NCBI GenBank assembly: GCA_013376995.1
Contig: JACAAZ010000024.1
Location: forward strand, 1-57,782
DNA: 57,782 nt
Reading direction: 5' to 3'
DNA from: Bacteroidota bacterium
GTDB lineage: Bacteria > Bacteroidota > Bacteroidia > Bacteroidales > UBA4417
The notes under the pieces are model-generated. The model was given only the letters and a program-made list of their open reading frames with translations. It was not told where the DNA came from and searched no databases. A program made the translations under genes and the position numbers. Every line of letters starts with the position of its first letter. Position 1 is the first letter of the stretch. Shown here piece by piece: positions 17,950 through 26,737 of the stretch.

Positions 17950-18997
17950 TGCCTTTGTAAAGATTAGTCAGGGAGGCAAGGTGGGTTTCTTCTCCGAATA
18001 CCGATCCGCAAAATTCTTTGGCAGCCTTGCTCATTTGCTCTCTTTCAGCCGGTTGATCCATTAAGTATTTAACCTTGTCAAAGAGTTCATCCTTCGTTTG
18101 GACTATATAGCCTGTAACTCCATTCCTGATTATTTCATCATTTCCGCCAACTGCAAATGCTATGGATGGTATTCCCCATACACCGGCATCAATAAGTGCA
18201 ATCGACAGGCATTCTTCCCTTGAAGGAAGGATAAAGAGGTCAAACTTAGCATAGAAATTTGCAGTATCGGACCTGAAACCCATGAAGTGAACCTTGTCGG
18301 AAACACCTGCTTCCGATGATATCTTTTCCAGCCGCTCTTTTTCAGGGCCGTCACCAACTATTTCAATTTCAAAATCATTGCAATCCCTGCTTTTTAGCCA
18401 TCCGGCAAGTTCTACCAGGAATTCCACCCGTTTCAGCTCAACCAGCCTGCCAATGAACCCGATTCGGATGGGCTTGCCTTGATGGAAATGCACTTCAGCA
18501 GGATGTTGCTGGGCTGAATTGTACATGATGATACATTTCTTCACAGGAAAGCCATAATGGTCGCCTAAAAAATAATCCCTGAGTTCTGTGTTAACGAAAA
18601 GGAGTTTTTTTACGCTTCTCAACCTCGACAGCCATTTTAGGGTTGCTTTTCCTTTACTTGGGCTTTCGAAACGGTGAGCATGAAAATGCCAGATTACAGA
18701 TACGGAAGTAAGGAGGCTTGCCAGGGCTGAAATTACGGAACTGGCAAAAAGATGTGCATGAATAATCTGGATGTTATGTTCTTTTACTAGCCGGGCAATA
18801 CTTAATGCCGTTTTGAAATAGCCCGATTTTTGTACCCTCAGCAACTTGACTCCGGGCTGGATCTGCTGTTCAAGAGGTCCTCCGAAAAAGGAACAGAGAT
18901 AAACATTCTGGCCCGTTGACAGCATATTGGCATCGAGCAGAGCTTGTTTCTCGGCTCCGCCATAATTCAACGAACTTACCAGTATTAAAATGTTCAT
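17930..18997 (-). CDS. Glycosyltransferase family 4
   Basis: GT-B enzyme of 355 residues with the typical N-terminal SSLNYGGAEKQALLDAN loop and the donor-domain motifs IGFIGRLVELKRVEFLVELA and SREECLSIALIDAGVWG (E-x7-D/E region), then VGGNDEIIRNGVTG. It resembles capsular glycosyltransferases such as PimA/WcaL relatives. Its ATG shares a base with the stop of the upstream GT4 (18997), and its end overlaps the deacetylase start by 20 bases, so this is a tight three-gene unit. Confidence 0.9.
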   Translation of the reverse strand: MNILILVSSLNYGGAEKQALLDANMLSTGQNVYLCSFFGGPLEQQIQPGVKLLRVQKSGYFKTALSIARLVKEHNIQIIHAHLFASSVISALASLLTSVSVIWHFHAHRFESPSKGKATLKWLSRLRSVKKLLFVNTELRDYFLGDHYGFPVKKCIIMYNSAQQHPAEVHFHQGKPIRIGFIGRLVELKRVEFLVELAGWLKSRDCNDFEIEIVGDGPEKERLEKISSEAGVSDKVHFMGFRSDTANFYAKFDLFILPSREECLSIALIDAGVWGIPSIAFAVGGNDEIIRNGVTGYIVQTKDELFDKVKYLMDQPAEREQMSKAAKEFCGSVFGEETHLASLTNLYKGIVSAGA

Positions 18998-20202
18998 CAG
19001 TGTTGCCGGCTTATTGTTTTTTTGTAGATATCTACCATCTTGTCGCCAATGAAATCCCAGGACATTTCAGGGATCTCAAGCTTCTCAATATGTTCGCCCA
19101 TTGACTTTAATTTCGCTGTATCCGATGTCATTTCTTTCAGGGCTCCATACAATGCTTCAGAGTCATCCGGTGGAATCAGCATTCCGGTTATCCCGTGCCT
19201 GATCACTTCTGATAATCCCCCTACATCGGTTGCCAGTACAGGCTTGTTGAATGCATAGGATGAGATTACTACAGCGCTATGCGTTGCATCTGTGTAAGGC
19301 GCTACAACAAAAAGGCAGTTTTTTATCAATGCTGCAAGTTCATTTGTTTCAATGTAGCGATGAAGAAAGATGATCTGATCGTTTATAGTGATTACTTCCC
19401 GGTCAAACCATAGTTTACCTCCTCCTGCAATCACCAGTTTTACATCCTTGTTGCTTTCAGTGAGCCTGTTAAAAGCTTCAACCAGGCGATCCAGCCCTTT
19501 GTACCGGGATATACGTCCAAAAAAAAGTATATAGTTCGTTGGAGTGCTGAACTTACCGTCATCGTAATTGTGGTATATATCCAGTTTGCCGGTATAAACC
19601 TGGTGGACCCGTTCAGGTTCCTTGATAGCGAAATAGTTGACGAATTCTTTTTGCAGGTATTTGTAATGCTGCAGGAAATCGAAGTTAAGGTAGGTGTAGA
19701 ATTTATTTACAAAATTATTTTGCGTGCTCTCTTCTCCGCTATGCGACTTGTAATCGTGAAGTGTCCATAATTTGGGATAGCCGGGAAGCAGCAGGTGAAA
19801 ATAGCCGACAAACCCACCGGAACCATTGAAGTGGATCAGGTTAAAACCTTCTTTACGTATTACAGAAGAAGCACTTCGGATGATCCTGAAGTTCTTGAGC
19901 CACTTATCCCGTAGGATTTTTCGTGAAGGTGTGCGGACAAACCATAAACGAAAGGAATTCCCAATAAACTTTTTGATCTCATCGGGGATGATCTCCAGGT
20001 TCTTTTCGTGATCATTGGATAAGCCATACGGCAGTTGTGCAAGGTCCATTTTGAGGATTCCACCCTGGTATGAAGAGCCTGCAAAGACAAAGATCAGGGT
20101 GAGGTCAACCTTTGATGACATGGCTTTGGCATGTGAAAGGACATTCTCCACATTGCCGAAGGCTATAAGGGCGATTTTCAGCTTACCAGCAGAGTCCTTC
20201 AT
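18997..20202 (-). CDS. Glycosyltransferase family 4
   Basis: GT-B glycosyltransferase of about 401 residues. The ATG at 20202 (MKDSAGKLKIAL) was chosen because the upstream extension to 20238 begins with TTG and gives no GT4-like sequence. Motifs include FFGRISRYKGLDRLVEAF in the donor domain and THSAVVISSYAFNKPVLATDVGGLSEVIRHG near the C terminus. The N-terminal part (NLIHFNGSGGFVGYFHLL) is acceptor-side. The start overlaps the GDP-mannose-dehydrogenase-like gene by 20 bases. The donor sugar is unknown. Confidence 0.88.
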   Translation of the reverse strand: MKDSAGKLKIALIAFGNVENVLSHAKAMSSKVDLTLIFVFAGSSYQGGILKMDLAQLPYGLSNDHEKNLEIIPDEIKKFIGNSFRLWFVRTPSRKILRDKWLKNFRIIRSASSVIRKEGFNLIHFNGSGGFVGYFHLLLPGYPKLWTLHDYKSHSGEESTQNNFVNKFYTYLNFDFLQHYKYLQKEFVNYFAIKEPERVHQVYTGKLDIYHNYDDGKFSTPTNYILFFGRISRYKGLDRLVEAFNRLTESNKDVKLVIAGGGKLWFDREVITINDQIIFLHRYIETNELAALIKNCLFVVAPYTDATHSAVVISSYAFNKPVLATDVGGLSEVIRHGITGMLIPPDDSEALYGALKEMTSDTAKLKSMGEHIEKLEIPEMSWDFIGDKMVDIYKKTISRQH

Positions 20203-21484
20203 AATTTTCCAATCCTTTGAGTGAATCCAGCCTTGCAAGGTCTATGATCCTTTGGCCGGGTTTTGGTTTCAGTGCCAGGAATTCATCCTCCTTGTTTGTA
20301 ATGACCAATACCTCAGCCCAGGAGACAACTTCATCGAGGTTCTCTGACAACATCTGGCTTATATGGGGCAGTTTTTCTTCAATAAAGCTTTTGTTTTTAC
20401 CTACAAGCCTCGATAATATTACATTCTTATCATAAATCCTGATCTCACTCCCTTTACCATAGAGCCATTCAATAACCTCGATAATCGGGCTGTAGCGGAG
20501 GTCATCAGTCCCTGATTTGAAACTCAGGCCAAGTATTCCTACTTTATTCGCAGGAGATGATTTTATAAGGTTAAGAGCCAGTTGCTTCTGAATATCATTA
20601 CTGGCTTCGATGGAGTTTAAAACCGGGGTTTCAAGGTAGTTGTCATGTGCCAGTGTTTTCAGCGCTTTCAGGTCTTTCGGAAGGCAACTTCCACCGTATG
20701 CGAAACCGGGTTTAAAATAATAGGGTGAAATGTTGAGCTGTTTATCCATGCAGAAAATGCGCATCACTTCATGCGAATCAATGCCCAGGTTTTTGCAAAC
20801 ATTCCCTACTTCATTGGCAAATACAATCTTAAGGGCGTGATATGAATTGTTGATATATTTGATCAGTTCAGCCACCCTGATATCTACCTTTTCGATAGGC
20901 CCGTTCACTTTTGAATAAATGCCGGCCATGATATCCAGGGCTTTTTCATTGTCGCTTCCGAGTACCGTAAGAGGCGGATTGAAATAATCTTCTACGGCAG
21001 TGCCTTCACGCAGGAATTCCGGGTTTGAAACAACTGCAAAACCCTCATTTCTTTTTTTGCCGGAAGCCTTTTCAATGATTTCGCCGACCCTGGCATTGGT
21101 GCCGGGCAAAACAGTTGACCGGATAGCCACTATATGAAAGCTGTCTTTATCCCTGAGGGATTCGCCAAGCTGTTCCGCAGTCTGGTAGATGTAGTCAAGA
21201 TTGAGGTGTCCCTGGGGAGTGGAAGGTGTACCAACACATAGAATGGAAATGTCAGTTTCGTGTACCGCTTTCCTGTAATCCATGGTGGCGCTTATATTGC
21301 CTTTCGAATATTGTTCAAGGATGATGCGATCAATATCCTTCTCAACTATAGTAGCTTTCCCCTGGTTAATGAGATCTACCTTAATGGGTATGGTGTCGAC
21401 ACCAATAAGCTTATGACCGTTTTGTGCCAGGCAACCCATACCCACGCAACCTACGTATCCGAGACCGAAAATGCTGATGTTCAT
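20183..21484 (-). CDS. GDP-mannose 6-dehydrogenase-like nucleotide sugar dehydrogenase
   Basis: NAD-dependent four-electron dehydrogenase (433 residues) that makes a nucleotide-linked uronic acid. It has the N-terminal GLGYVG motif (residues 7-12) and the active-site Cys267 in GGSCLPKD (264-271). The sequence NISPYYFKPGFAYGGSCLPKD and the opening MNISIFGLGYVGCVGMGCLAQNGH resemble AlgD, the GDP-mannose dehydrogenase of alginate synthesis (whose catalytic Cys is 268), more than UDP-glucose dehydrogenases, which read GFGGSCFPKD. GDP-mannuronate is therefore the likeliest product. UDP-glucose or UDP-GlcNAc dehydrogenase remains possible. The gene follows the PaaK-like ligase with one base between them. 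Confidence 0.84.
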   Translation of the reverse strand: MNISIFGLGYVGCVGMGCLAQNGHKLIGVDTIPIKVDLINQGKATIVEKDIDRIILEQYSKGNISATMDYRKAVHETDISILCVGTPSTPQGHLNLDYIYQTAEQLGESLRDKDSFHIVAIRSTVLPGTNARVGEIIEKASGKKRNEGFAVVSNPEFLREGTAVEDYFNPPLTVLGSDNEKALDIMAGIYSKVNGPIEKVDIRVAELIKYINNSYHALKIVFANEVGNVCKNLGIDSHEVMRIFCMDKQLNISPYYFKPGFAYGGSCLPKDLKALKTLAHDNYLETPVLNSIEASNDIQKQLALNLIKSSPANKVGILGLSFKSGTDDLRYSPIIEVIEWLYGKGSEIRIYDKNVILSRLVGKNKSFIEEKLPHISQMLSENLDEVVSWAEVLVITNKEDEFLALKPKPGQRIIDLARLDSLKGLENYEGLCW

Positions 21485-21485
21485 A

Positions 21486-22838
21486 TTATTTGATATCCGA
21501 TTTGGTGTACATTAATTTTCCTGATTTTTCACGCGGAATGTCATCTACAAACCTGAAGGTATATTCCACTTCATTTCCTGTATAGTAGGTGAAATAGCCT
21601 GTTAACTCGCTGATAAACTTCCCCCTGTCTTCTATAATGCCTGGAACAATAGAAATCGTAATTGATTCATGTGCAGTCTGGTGAACCTGGAAACACTGTA
21701 TCTCATCCACAAGATCAAATAGTTTCCTGGAAAACATATGCCCGTAGATCTGTTTCCCGCTTTTTAATTTAAAAACGTTGTAAACCCTTCCCATCACAGG
21801 ATTGAGCTTGGGGAATTTACTCCCGCAGCTGCATTCATCCATAAGAAAGGATGAGATATCGTCATTCTTATACCTGATAAAGGGCATTATAAAGTTTTCG
21901 AGGTCTGTAACCACTATATAGCCGGGTTCATCAGGACCAAGACTTTTACCCTCAGCATCCAGGATTTCAACATAGCGGGAATCTGCATGAATATGAAGAC
22001 CCTTGTGAGCGTTGCATTCCGTTGCTATATGGAGTATTTCACTGGAACCGTACTGGCTGTATGTTGGACATTGAAATACCTCTTCAATGAGCTGGCGCTG
22101 GATTGCTTCAACCGGTTCTGCCGTCAGCCAGATAGCTGTAAGCGGGTAGAACTTTATCCTGTTTTGCTTGAGGAAATGCGCGTATTCAAAAAGTGAACTT
22201 ACATAACTTATCATCAGCTCCGGCTTGAATTTGAATGAAAAAGCAGCGAATTCACGCATACTTTTGTCATTCATATCGAAACCGTTGTACCAGCTTGTGT
22301 TTTTGATATGTTGCGACTTAAAATCATGATTCCTGAAATCCAGGTACTCATTTTCCTTCTTTAATCCCCAAATCCAGGCAGTTTTTGAACCAACGCTACA
22401 ACCGTACATTTTAGTAGTGCGGAGGTACATGGCAGTCATCAGGTCCTTTGCAGCTTCATCCCTGTAGAGTTTCATCGGGATCCCAGTTGTGCCGCCGGTA
22501 TTGACTACATCCCTCCGGCTGGTGGGCAGGTTTGAAGCTGTGATTGTATCCAGGTTATCCCGTATCTCCGACTTTGAAAGCAGGGGTATCTTTTCAATAT
22601 CCTTTAATTCCCTGAAATTATCCGGGTGAAATCCCGCCTTATCAAATTTCTCCCTGTAAAATGGACAGTTCTCATAGGCATGATGCAGTAGTTTGCTTAG
22701 CTTCTTAACACGTATATCACGCAACTCTTCAGCAGGGAGGTATTGATTTTTCCAGGCTATAACAATATCCCTGATTAGCTGTGGTTTCATCAGGCGATTC
22801 TTGGTATAGAAGATGGAATTATAAAGATGTTTATTCAT
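21486..22838 (-). CDS. PaaK/CapK-like adenylate-forming ligase
   Basis: Adenylation-domain enzyme of 450 residues, related to phenylacetate-CoA ligase and CapK. The phosphate-binding loop is NTGGTTGIP at residues 113-121. Downstream signatures include TYSQYGSSEI and a late DDIPREKSGKL that matches the C-terminal lysine region of acyl-adenylating enzymes. A CxC-type pair with acidic neighbours (DECSCGSKF) is present, as in many PaaK proteins. In polysaccharide clusters such proteins are thought to activate an acid for transfer to the glycan or a carrier. Here it precedes the uronate-forming dehydrogenase by one base. The activated substrate is unknown. Confidence 0.85.
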   Translation of the reverse strand: MNKHLYNSIFYTKNRLMKPQLIRDIVIAWKNQYLPAEELRDIRVKKLSKLLHHAYENCPFYREKFDKAGFHPDNFRELKDIEKIPLLSKSEIRDNLDTITASNLPTSRRDVVNTGGTTGIPMKLYRDEAAKDLMTAMYLRTTKMYGCSVGSKTAWIWGLKKENEYLDFRNHDFKSQHIKNTSWYNGFDMNDKSMREFAAFSFKFKPELMISYVSSLFEYAHFLKQNRIKFYPLTAIWLTAEPVEAIQRQLIEEVFQCPTYSQYGSSEILHIATECNAHKGLHIHADSRYVEILDAEGKSLGPDEPGYIVVTDLENFIMPFIRYKNDDISSFLMDECSCGSKFPKLNPVMGRVYNVFKLKSGKQIYGHMFSRKLFDLVDEIQCFQVHQTAHESITISIVPGIIEDRGKFISELTGYFTYYTGNEVEYTFRFVDDIPREKSGKLMYTKSDIK

Positions 22839-22955
22839 TGGAAGTATTCAGGCAGAGAGAAGAAAAACGTTATCCGGGTGAATTACAGACAATCAGAGTC
22901 CTGGTATTTTTTCAAAGATAAAGCTTGCCTCCGCTAAGATTTCTCACAGGTGCTT

Positions 22956-23897
22956 TTAAATGAAGTGCTTAAGGGTCAATTTTTTATTCCTGAATCCCCA
23001 GGAGAGAAAACTCAGGTAACCATGTATGATTTTAAATGCATATTTGAACCTAAGATGAGTAAGTGACCTTAACAGGGGGCGAAATACCATGTTTTTAAAA
23101 TGCCAGCGGACATAAACCCGGAAGTAAGCCTGGTCCTTATGAAGCAGCCTCAGCAGCAGGGTATTCCGTACATCATAAAAAACTTTGAATGGTGAAGATT
23201 TCCCTATCGTAATGCTGTCCTTATGCCAGATCATCGCTCTAGGACTGTAAAACACACGGAAACCCTCCTGTTTTGCCCTAACCTGCCAGTCTAATTGTTC
23301 TCCCTGGAATGCAAAAATGGTATTGTATCCCCCGACAGCATCATAAACTTGCTTCCTTACCAGCATGAAGATATCATCACTGTAAGGTAATTCCAGTTCT
23401 TCCTCAAATTGTCCTGTATCTTTTACCCTGTCACCCCGATGGCCACCAATCCATTTTACGGGATCCTCGTAATAACCAACACTTTGTATTGTTTCAGGAT
23501 TTTCATAGAAATAAACTTTGCCTGTAACAAAGCCAATGTTGTTGTCTTTTTCAGCAGTGGCTACCAATGAGCTTAAGACTTTTGAACCAGCCTTTACATC
23601 GTTGTTGGTGATAAGGACATAGTCGGCCCGCTGTTTTTCAAAAGCATAACTCAAGCCGAAATTGAATCCGCCGGAATATTTCAGGTTTACATCTGTGCGC
23701 AGTAAGGTCACTCCGGGATAATTCTTCTCTACATATTCTTTGGTCCCATCCGTCGACCCATTGTCAATAACGGCTACTTCAAAATTGGGGTAGTCGTTGG
23801 CAAGGTAGGTTGAAATGCTTTCGTCAAGCAGCGATTTGCCGTTATAACTAAGGATGAGTACAATTACCCTGGGGTATTTAGTTGCGTTTATTTCCAT
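22956..23897 (-). CDS. Glycosyltransferase family 2, rhamnosyltransferase-like
   Basis: Inverting GT-A enzyme of 313 residues. Motifs: VLILSYNGKSLL at the nucleotide-binding start, VIDNGSTDGTKEYV, NLKYSGGFNFGL, and NNDV at 98-101 as the DxD equivalent. Later come the acceptor-side VGGYNTIFAFQGEQLDWQVRA and a C-terminal basic helix. The pattern matches the rhamnosyltransferase/WcaA-like subgroup. The start directly abuts the stop of the epimerase gene at 23898, so they share an operon. Confidence 0.9.
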   Translation of the reverse strand: MEINATKYPRVIVLILSYNGKSLLDESISTYLANDYPNFEVAVIDNGSTDGTKEYVEKNYPGVTLLRTDVNLKYSGGFNFGLSYAFEKQRADYVLITNNDVKAGSKVLSSLVATAEKDNNIGFVTGKVYFYENPETIQSVGYYEDPVKWIGGHRGDRVKDTGQFEEELELPYSDDIFMLVRKQVYDAVGGYNTIFAFQGEQLDWQVRAKQEGFRVFYSPRAMIWHKDSITIGKSSPFKVFYDVRNTLLLRLLHKDQAYFRVYVRWHFKNMVFRPLLRSLTHLRFKYAFKIIHGYLSFLSWGFRNKKLTLKHFI

Positions 23898-24752
23898 TTA
23901 CTGGTTCTTTGCTGAAGCAATGATTTTCCTTAACCCCTCTTCCAGGTTTGTTTTGGGGTTCCAGCCCAGCAAGGCCGAGGCTTTACGGATATCACAGATG
24001 GTATCAAGTACTTCATTTTCCCTGGTCTCATGGCTGAAATGAACATCGATTTCCTTATCCAGTATAATTTGTAAGGAATGGATAATGTCAGGAATTGAAC
24101 TGCTTTTACCGTACCCCAGGTTGAAAATGTCAACTCCCGGGCCGGAATAGGAGAGGGCAGCTATGCATGCATCAACCACATCATCAACGTAGATAAAATC
24201 TCTCCTTGGCCTTGGGTCTTTGAGCATTACCTGCCCTGTCAGGCATTGGCTTATTATATTCGGGATCAGGAAATGCGGATGCTGCCCTGGCCCGTATATA
24301 TTAAAAGGCCTGAATATGGTCACCGGCACTCCAAAGTCCCGGTTATAAGCGTTACACAGCTCTTCACCCAGTATCTTCGATTGGGCATAAGGATTAAAGG
24401 GAGAAAGAGGGTGTAACTCGTCAATTGGCTGGTACTCCGGGGTCCCATAGAGGTAGGAACTGAAGAAGATCATCTTCGCCCCGCGAAGCCTGCAAAGTTC
24501 GAGTATATTGAGAGTCCCGAGCACATTGGTTGTGTAGTAGGCATGAGGAATTGAATAAGATTCCGGTACCATCAGCCTGCTTGCCAGGTGGATTGCCAGG
24601 TCGAATTCCGGCAATAGCGTTAGTTTCCCAAGATCCAGTATGTCGTCTCCATGCAGCAGGTCAACCCGGATGGTTTCATGCCCTAACGCGTCCAGTCGCT
24701 TTGTTAGCAAACGGCCGATAAATCCTTCAGATCCCGTAACAGCTATTTTCAT
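23898..24752 (-). CDS. NAD-dependent epimerase/dehydratase (extended SDR)
   Basis: Extended SDR of 284 residues with GSEGFIG at residues 7-13 and catalytic Tyr122/Lys126 in YAQSK. It also has PFNIYGPGQ and RDFIYVDDVVDA, the common signature of nucleotide-sugar epimerases and dehydratases. It could be the 4-reductase of a deoxysugar pathway or an epimerase. The sequence alone does not decide. It sits between the nucleotidyltransferase (24753) and the GT2 (23897), each with no spacing, which suggests these three handle the same sugar. Confidence 0.84.
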   Translation of the reverse strand: MKIAVTGSEGFIGRLLTKRLDALGHETIRVDLLHGDDILDLGKLTLLPEFDLAIHLASRLMVPESYSIPHAYYTTNVLGTLNILELCRLRGAKMIFFSSYLYGTPEYQPIDELHPLSPFNPYAQSKILGEELCNAYNRDFGVPVTIFRPFNIYGPGQHPHFLIPNIISQCLTGQVMLKDPRPRRDFIYVDDVVDACIAALSYSGPGVDIFNLGYGKSSSIPDIIHSLQIILDKEIDVHFSHETRENEVLDTICDIRKASALLGWNPKTNLEEGLRKIIASAKNQ

Positions 24753-25457
24753 CTATTTCAGGAAATCACTTTTATGCGCTTCGAATTCATCCAACGCAAT
24801 TGCATAGTCGTCCTGCCTTCCGATATCAAGCCAGTACCCGTTGAATTTGTAGCTTTTAACAGGGATGTTCTTACGGATCATAACCTTTATCAATTCCGGG
24901 AAATCAAAGTAGGCATCCTTTGGGATATAGTCTACAGCCTCTTTTCTAAAAGAGTAGATACCCATGCTGACACTATATGTAAATTTCGGCTTTTCCGTAT
25001 AGTTGGTCAGCTCATGATTTTCATTGATATCCAGTACACCCAGGTCGATTTTTACCTCCTTGTCGTAGGTTGCAATAGTACATAGACTGCCCGACTCACG
25101 GTGAAACCTGAAGAATTCGTTATAGTCGATATTTGCCAGGATATCTCCGTTCATGACCAGGAAATTATCCTCCAGGGACTGGATCAGTTTGAGTGGGGCA
25201 GCAGTACCCAGGGGCTCATTCTCATATGAGTAGGTGATGTTGACACCCCATTTTTCACCATTGCCAAAATACGCCCTGAGCAATTCGCTCAGATAGCCGA
25301 CTGCAAGGACAATATCAGTAACCCCGCTGGTTTTAAGTTGCCGGATAATGATCTCAAGTATCGGTAAGTCACCCAGTGGCATCAGGGGTTTCGGAAGGAT
25401 GGTAGTATAGGGTTTTAACCGGGTCCCTTTTCCCCCGGCAAGGATAACAGCTTGCAT
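24753..25457 (-). CDS. Sugar-phosphate nucleotidyltransferase
   Basis: Nucleotidyltransferase of 234 residues. The pyrophosphorylase motif GGKGTRLKPYT lies at residues 8-18, KPLMPLGD is the substrate lysine region, and MNGDILANIDY is the metal-binding aspartate region. The short length and lack of a hexapeptide domain place it with HddC or mannose-1-phosphate guanylyltransferase-like enzymes, not the long ManC type. The nucleotide and sugar are not assigned. It abuts the epimerase gene at 24752 with no gap. Confidence 0.85.
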   Translation of the reverse strand: MQAVILAGGKGTRLKPYTTILPKPLMPLGDLPILEIIIRQLKTSGVTDIVLAVGYLSELLRAYFGNGEKWGVNITYSYENEPLGTAAPLKLIQSLEDNFLVMNGDILANIDYNEFFRFHRESGSLCTIATYDKEVKIDLGVLDINENHELTNYTEKPKFTYSVSMGIYSFRKEAVDYIPKDAYFDFPELIKVMIRKNIPVKSYKFNGYWLDIGRQDDYAIALDEFEAHKSDFLK

Positions 25458-25483
25458 ATACCTGGTATTAAGTTTGGAATTTT

Positions 25484-26737
25484 TCAGGGCTGCTCACCCT
25501 GGCAGTTCTTGAATACTTGAATAAACTTATTTGCCACGTTGGGCCAACTGAATTCTTTTTCAGCCATGGTTCTGTCAAAAGGCAAGGGGAATTTTCCTGA
25601 AAAGCTGAGTGATAATTGCTTTTCCCATTGCTCATAATCTGATTTTTCCAGCACAATGCCAACATTGTGTTCCTGCATCAATTCGGCAGTGTATCCAACG
25701 TTGGTTGAGATGACCGGCACTCCGCAGGCAAATGCCTTTTGAACACCCACCGGTGAGCCTTCGGTCAGAGAAGTGAGGATGAATAAATCAGCTGCGTTGT
25801 AATAATCGAGTAACTCTTCATTGCTCACATACCCTGTAAAAAGGATCTGCTTTTTTTCGATAAGCGGTTGAGCAAGGGTCCTTAAATATTGTTCATACTC
25901 CCTGGTTCCATGCCCGGATACCACGTAAACGAAGTCATGCGTTAGCGATATCCTGTTTAAAATGCTGATGAGTTTATCAACCTGTTTCAATTGGATCAAA
26001 CGTGAACTTGAAAAAAGAATGATTCGGTCTTTTGGCAGGTTAAGTGCTTTTCTGCATGCAGCTTTATCTTTCTTGGTCCAGTATTCGGTATCTATTCCCA
26101 TTGGCACAATAGAATATGGCCCTGGGTAGACTTTGCTGAAGTCTTTTAGGAACTTATGATTGATCAATGTGAAAGAATTTACATGAGCAAGTATCTTTTT
26201 CAAAATAAAATGCTCTCTAAAAAGATAAAATTTAGAAAGTACGTTTAAACTAAATTTTCCTAAGCGATTAAGTGGTAAATGTAAGTCACCCAAACAGGTC
26301 ACAACTATCTTTTCATTCTTGAAATGATTTATTACTGATTTAACAAGCGGAAAATGAGGGAAAGGGAGATGAAGAATTGTTATTTCAGATAAATTTGATT
26401 TAATTAGATTAATTAGTTGATTACTAGATATATAATTATGTCTTTTTAATCCATACCAGAAATACTTTTCCTGTGCAGGGAAATGCAGGTGCTTCAATCC
26501 TCCATCAAAGGTGTGGCTATATACCTTGTCAGCACGAAGATCAGGCTGCCAGACCTCAAATTCGATTTCAGGATCTGCTTTCATGATCTCTGCACCCATC
26601 AGGTCGCCCCATTCCTCACCCCAGATCCCAACCCATTCACCATTGGGCAGAACCCAATGTACTGGGGGCTTTTCCTGGTTCGAGAATTCACTATACGCCG
26701 GGGGGTGATCCATAAGATGGATAATCTTACATTTCAT
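25484..26737 (-). CDS. Glycosyltransferase family 4
   Basis: GT-B glycosyltransferase of 417 residues. The donor domain has ILFSSSRLIQLKQVDKLI and the E-x7-E-like block TSLTEGSPVGVQKAF followed by ACGVPVISTNVGYTAELM. The N-terminal acceptor domain is encoded by an unusually AT-rich patch (about 26160-26460), which may reflect domain exchange. The start overlaps the flippase gene by 11 bases. The donor and acceptor are not known. Confidence 0.88.
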   Translation of the reverse strand: MKCKIIHLMDHPPAYSEFSNQEKPPVHWVLPNGEWVGIWGEEWGDLMGAEIMKADPEIEFEVWQPDLRADKVYSHTFDGGLKHLHFPAQEKYFWYGLKRHNYISSNQLINLIKSNLSEITILHLPFPHFPLVKSVINHFKNEKIVVTCLGDLHLPLNRLGKFSLNVLSKFYLFREHFILKKILAHVNSFTLINHKFLKDFSKVYPGPYSIVPMGIDTEYWTKKDKAACRKALNLPKDRIILFSSSRLIQLKQVDKLISILNRISLTHDFVYVVSGHGTREYEQYLRTLAQPLIEKKQILFTGYVSNEELLDYYNAADLFILTSLTEGSPVGVQKAFACGVPVISTNVGYTAELMQEHNVGIVLEKSDYEQWEKQLSLSFSGKFPLPFDRTMAEKEFSWPNVANKFIQVFKNCQGEQP

